A DNA stretch of 64,000 nt from positions 1,426,001-1,490,000 of the forward strand of contig NW_020194693.1 of assembly GCF_002865645.1 (NCBI RefSeq), given 5' to 3'. A model generated the notes under the pieces. That model was not told the origin of the DNA. It saw nothing but the letters and a program-made list of their open reading frames with translations, and ran no database searches. The translations under genes were made by a program, and so were the position numbers. Origin of the DNA: Hyaloscypha bicolor E. Taxonomy: Eukaryota > Ascomycota > Leotiomycetes > Helotiales > Hyaloscyphaceae. Within the stretch, counting starts at the first letter, position 1; each line of letters starts with the position of its first letter. Of the stretch, positions 61,915-64,000 are shown piece by piece.

Positions 61915-62216
61915 TGTGGTACGGCAGGCCGTACTCGTCAAAAATCACGCTGTTTTGGCGGTTTTGAGGTTTAGGTCACATGGCAAAGGCTACGGCCTTT
62001 TGCACGTGACTTGCGGAAATCATATAAGAAAGCTGGTTTTTCTATAGACTTAGAGAATAATCCTTTATGAGTATTTAATTAATTAAGCTTTTATATACTA
62101 TATACTATTTATGCTTTACTATTTATACTTTTAATTTATTATTTTACTATTAAATTACGTTTTATACTCTAGTATACTTTATATGAGTTTTTGTCTTATT
62201 ATAGTTTCCTTCTTAT
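61915..62216 (+). repeat. LTR, family C (copy 2), left LTR of an element leaving the window
   Basis: 302 bp starting TGTGGTACGGCAGGCCGTAC, matching 38531-38833. The first ~115 bases have normal composition and the remainder is strongly AT-shifted. The following sequence is internal, so this is taken as the left LTR of a full element. The preceding pentamer is GATAC. Confidence 0.8.
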
Positions 62217-64000
62217 ATATTTTATAGTAAGTAATATAGAGAGAATAGAAACTTTATAATTAAGGTAATACTCTTATGAAATTCTGAGAGATATCTATAA
62301 GGCGGATTATTAGCTTAGTAAGTTAGGAAAGAAAAGGGCTATTTTAATACCTTAAGCCTAAGGCCGAAATATTAAGGATATATGAATATTAATTTCAGTA
62401 TCTTATATTAATTTCCGATATATCCAGTAATTTGAATACGAATTAGCCGCAAGATATAATTACTAGTATAGTATATAGGAGTAGTAGAAATAGAAACTAA
62501 TTATAGAAGGAAAAGAAGTAGAGGAAATAGAATAAGAAAAATTATACTAAGATAATATAAGTTAAACCTTAGTTAGAAACAGACTTTAGTACTCGGAAAT
62601 AAAGTTATACTATTAATTTATATATTATTTTTAGTTATAGTAAAGACTGGAATAGAGGTAGTATTAGTTTTAGTAAAAAAGCTTATTTCTAAGTTCGGAA
62701 AAAATATTTAAAAGAGAAAATATCTTTAATTTTAAGTAAAATAGTAAATAGAAATTAGAAATAAAAATTAAAAAGAAATCAGAAATAAGAAATTATATAG
62801 ATAAACTAGAAAAGCTTCTAGAGAAAGAAATAGATATTAAGTAAAGAAATAAAAGAAAATTCAGAAAAGTTAGAAAAATTAGCAAAATTATATTTATTAT
62901 ATTTATTATTACTTTTAATAATATTAATAAATATATCTAGTTTAGTAAAATTAAGGAAAAATACTATAGGTATTAAGCTAAAAAAATAAGAAAGAAAGTA
63001 TAAGTAATAGAAATAAAACTAGAAAAGCTATTATCTTATTATTACTAGTACTAAAACTCGAACCTTAATTATATTTATTATTATTAACTAGTTTCTTTCT
63101 AATTCTAATTCCTAAACTAAAAGACATATTTAAATAAGAAGTTAGTTCTTTAGGAATCTTATTAGTAGAAGTTTTAGGTATAGAAACTTTGTAATTAATT
63201 ATAAAAGAAATTATTAAGATTAATATAGCTAAGAACAAGTATATACTAGTATTAGATTTAAATCTACTACTTATAAGAGCTTCTAAAATACTATAATTTT
63301 AGGAAAGTAATATTTTTATATTCTTAAAATAGTATATAAATATATATAAGAACTATTATATTTCTAATAATACTAAAAGAAAGAGAATTATTTATTATAT
63401 CTCTTTTATTTATAAAAATTAGATTAAGGCTATATTGAAATACTATACTAATAATCTAGGAAATTACTAAGAGACTAAGTTTTTTAAGGCCTTACTAAAG
63501 GAATTCCGAGAATATAACTAGGAAATACTTAAAATTAGCTATAACTTTCTTAATTAGATTATTATATAAGCCCAGAATAAAGAAATCTCTTCTAAATCTT
63601 ATATTAATATATTTAATAAAATATTAAAGGAATTACTAAAGAAGAAAGAAATAAATGAAATTACTTAATACTAAGAATTTATAAAGAAATTATTTATTCT
63701 AGTAAGAAATTATATTCTTAAGAATACGAATTTCGAGCTTATAAATATTTCTACTTATAAATATAGTAAGATATATAAAAAAGTAGTAATATTCTATTAG
63801 TATAAAAAAAAGAAATACTATTTTAATATTACTAATAATCTAGATATATTTAAACTTAAATAAAAATACTTGAATATAATAATTTATAATATAGTTCTTA
63901 AGCCAGAAAACAATTATTCTTTACTAGTTTCTTCTATTATATTTCCTAAAGCTATTATAAATATAAGTAAAAAAAGAACCTAGCCTATAACTAATTATAT
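62217..64000 (+). mobile_element. Internal region of an LTR retrotransposon, partial
   Basis: AT-rich, stop-laden sequence. With TAG/TAA read as former CAG/CAA, long Lys/Glu/Gln-rich frames appear on the plus strand (for example around 63420-63980), as expected for a gag-like region next to a left LTR. Family undetermined; the element continues past the window edge. Confidence 0.55.

Overview
The window reads as a filamentous ascomycete (Pezizomycotina) chromosome segment with a two-speed layout. Genes carry short introns (51-68 nt) with GT...CTAAC...AG signals. Typical ascomycete families appear: HET-domain proteins, a Zn2Cys6 regulator, a cytochrome P450 and a DUF2231-like protein. GC-balanced gene islands alternate with very AT-rich blocks in which former coding sequence is full of TAA/TAG stops where CAA/CAG is expected. 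That is the pattern left by repeat-induced point mutation (RIP) on transposons. No rRNA, tRNA or CRISPR array was recognised. The species cannot be named from the sequence.

Layout: (1) 1-13.1 kb, gene island: a cysteine-rich repeat membrane protein on the minus strand that runs off the left edge, then a cluster of four HET-domain loci. Two are intact (3351-5360 and 10790-13035, both minus) and two are broken (2894-3257 and 5975-7497, both plus). Copies of a GCTCA-rich repeat lie at 2.5 and 10.3 kb, and a minisatellite at 8.3 kb. (2) 13.1-21.5 kb: a TIR element, then an AT-rich block of unidentified decayed element(s). (3) 21.5-24.2 kb: a small island with one intact multi-pass membrane gene (two exons) and the C-terminal stump of an AMP-binding enzyme, crowded by a hAT-type MITE, a solo LTR and a Harbinger-type MITE, each with a target-site duplication (TSD). 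(4) 24.2-44.9 kb: AT-rich block dominated by a reverse Copia element (26212-39280). A second, forward Copia of the same family sits inside its LTR (26239-32574), and three younger insertions sit in its body. (5) 44.9-53.8 kb: a second gene island with a cytochrome P450 pseudogene, a damaged Zn2Cys6 regulator and an intact DUF2231-like gene. (6) 53.8-61.8 kb: a hAT-type element (8-bp TSD TCCGAGCC) that split the 3' end of a host gene. The hAT was later hit by a RIP-mutated Gypsy element on the minus strand (54228-61216, TSD CCTTA) and by a solo LTR. (7) From 61.9 kb: the first LTR and internal region of another LTR element that leaves the window.

The genes do not form a metabolic pathway. The theme is allorecognition (HET) genes and secondary-metabolism-type relics being broken by transposons and point mutation. 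TSDs and LTR lengths allow a relative insertion history: Copia-2 before Copia-1; hAT before Gypsy and solo LTR. No demonstrably new system was found. The observations most worth checking are the inverted GCTCA-rich repeats bracketing the HET cluster, the host gene split by the hAT insertion, the frame changes inside the cysteine-rich repeat gene, and the sharp RIP boundary at about 62.03 kb.
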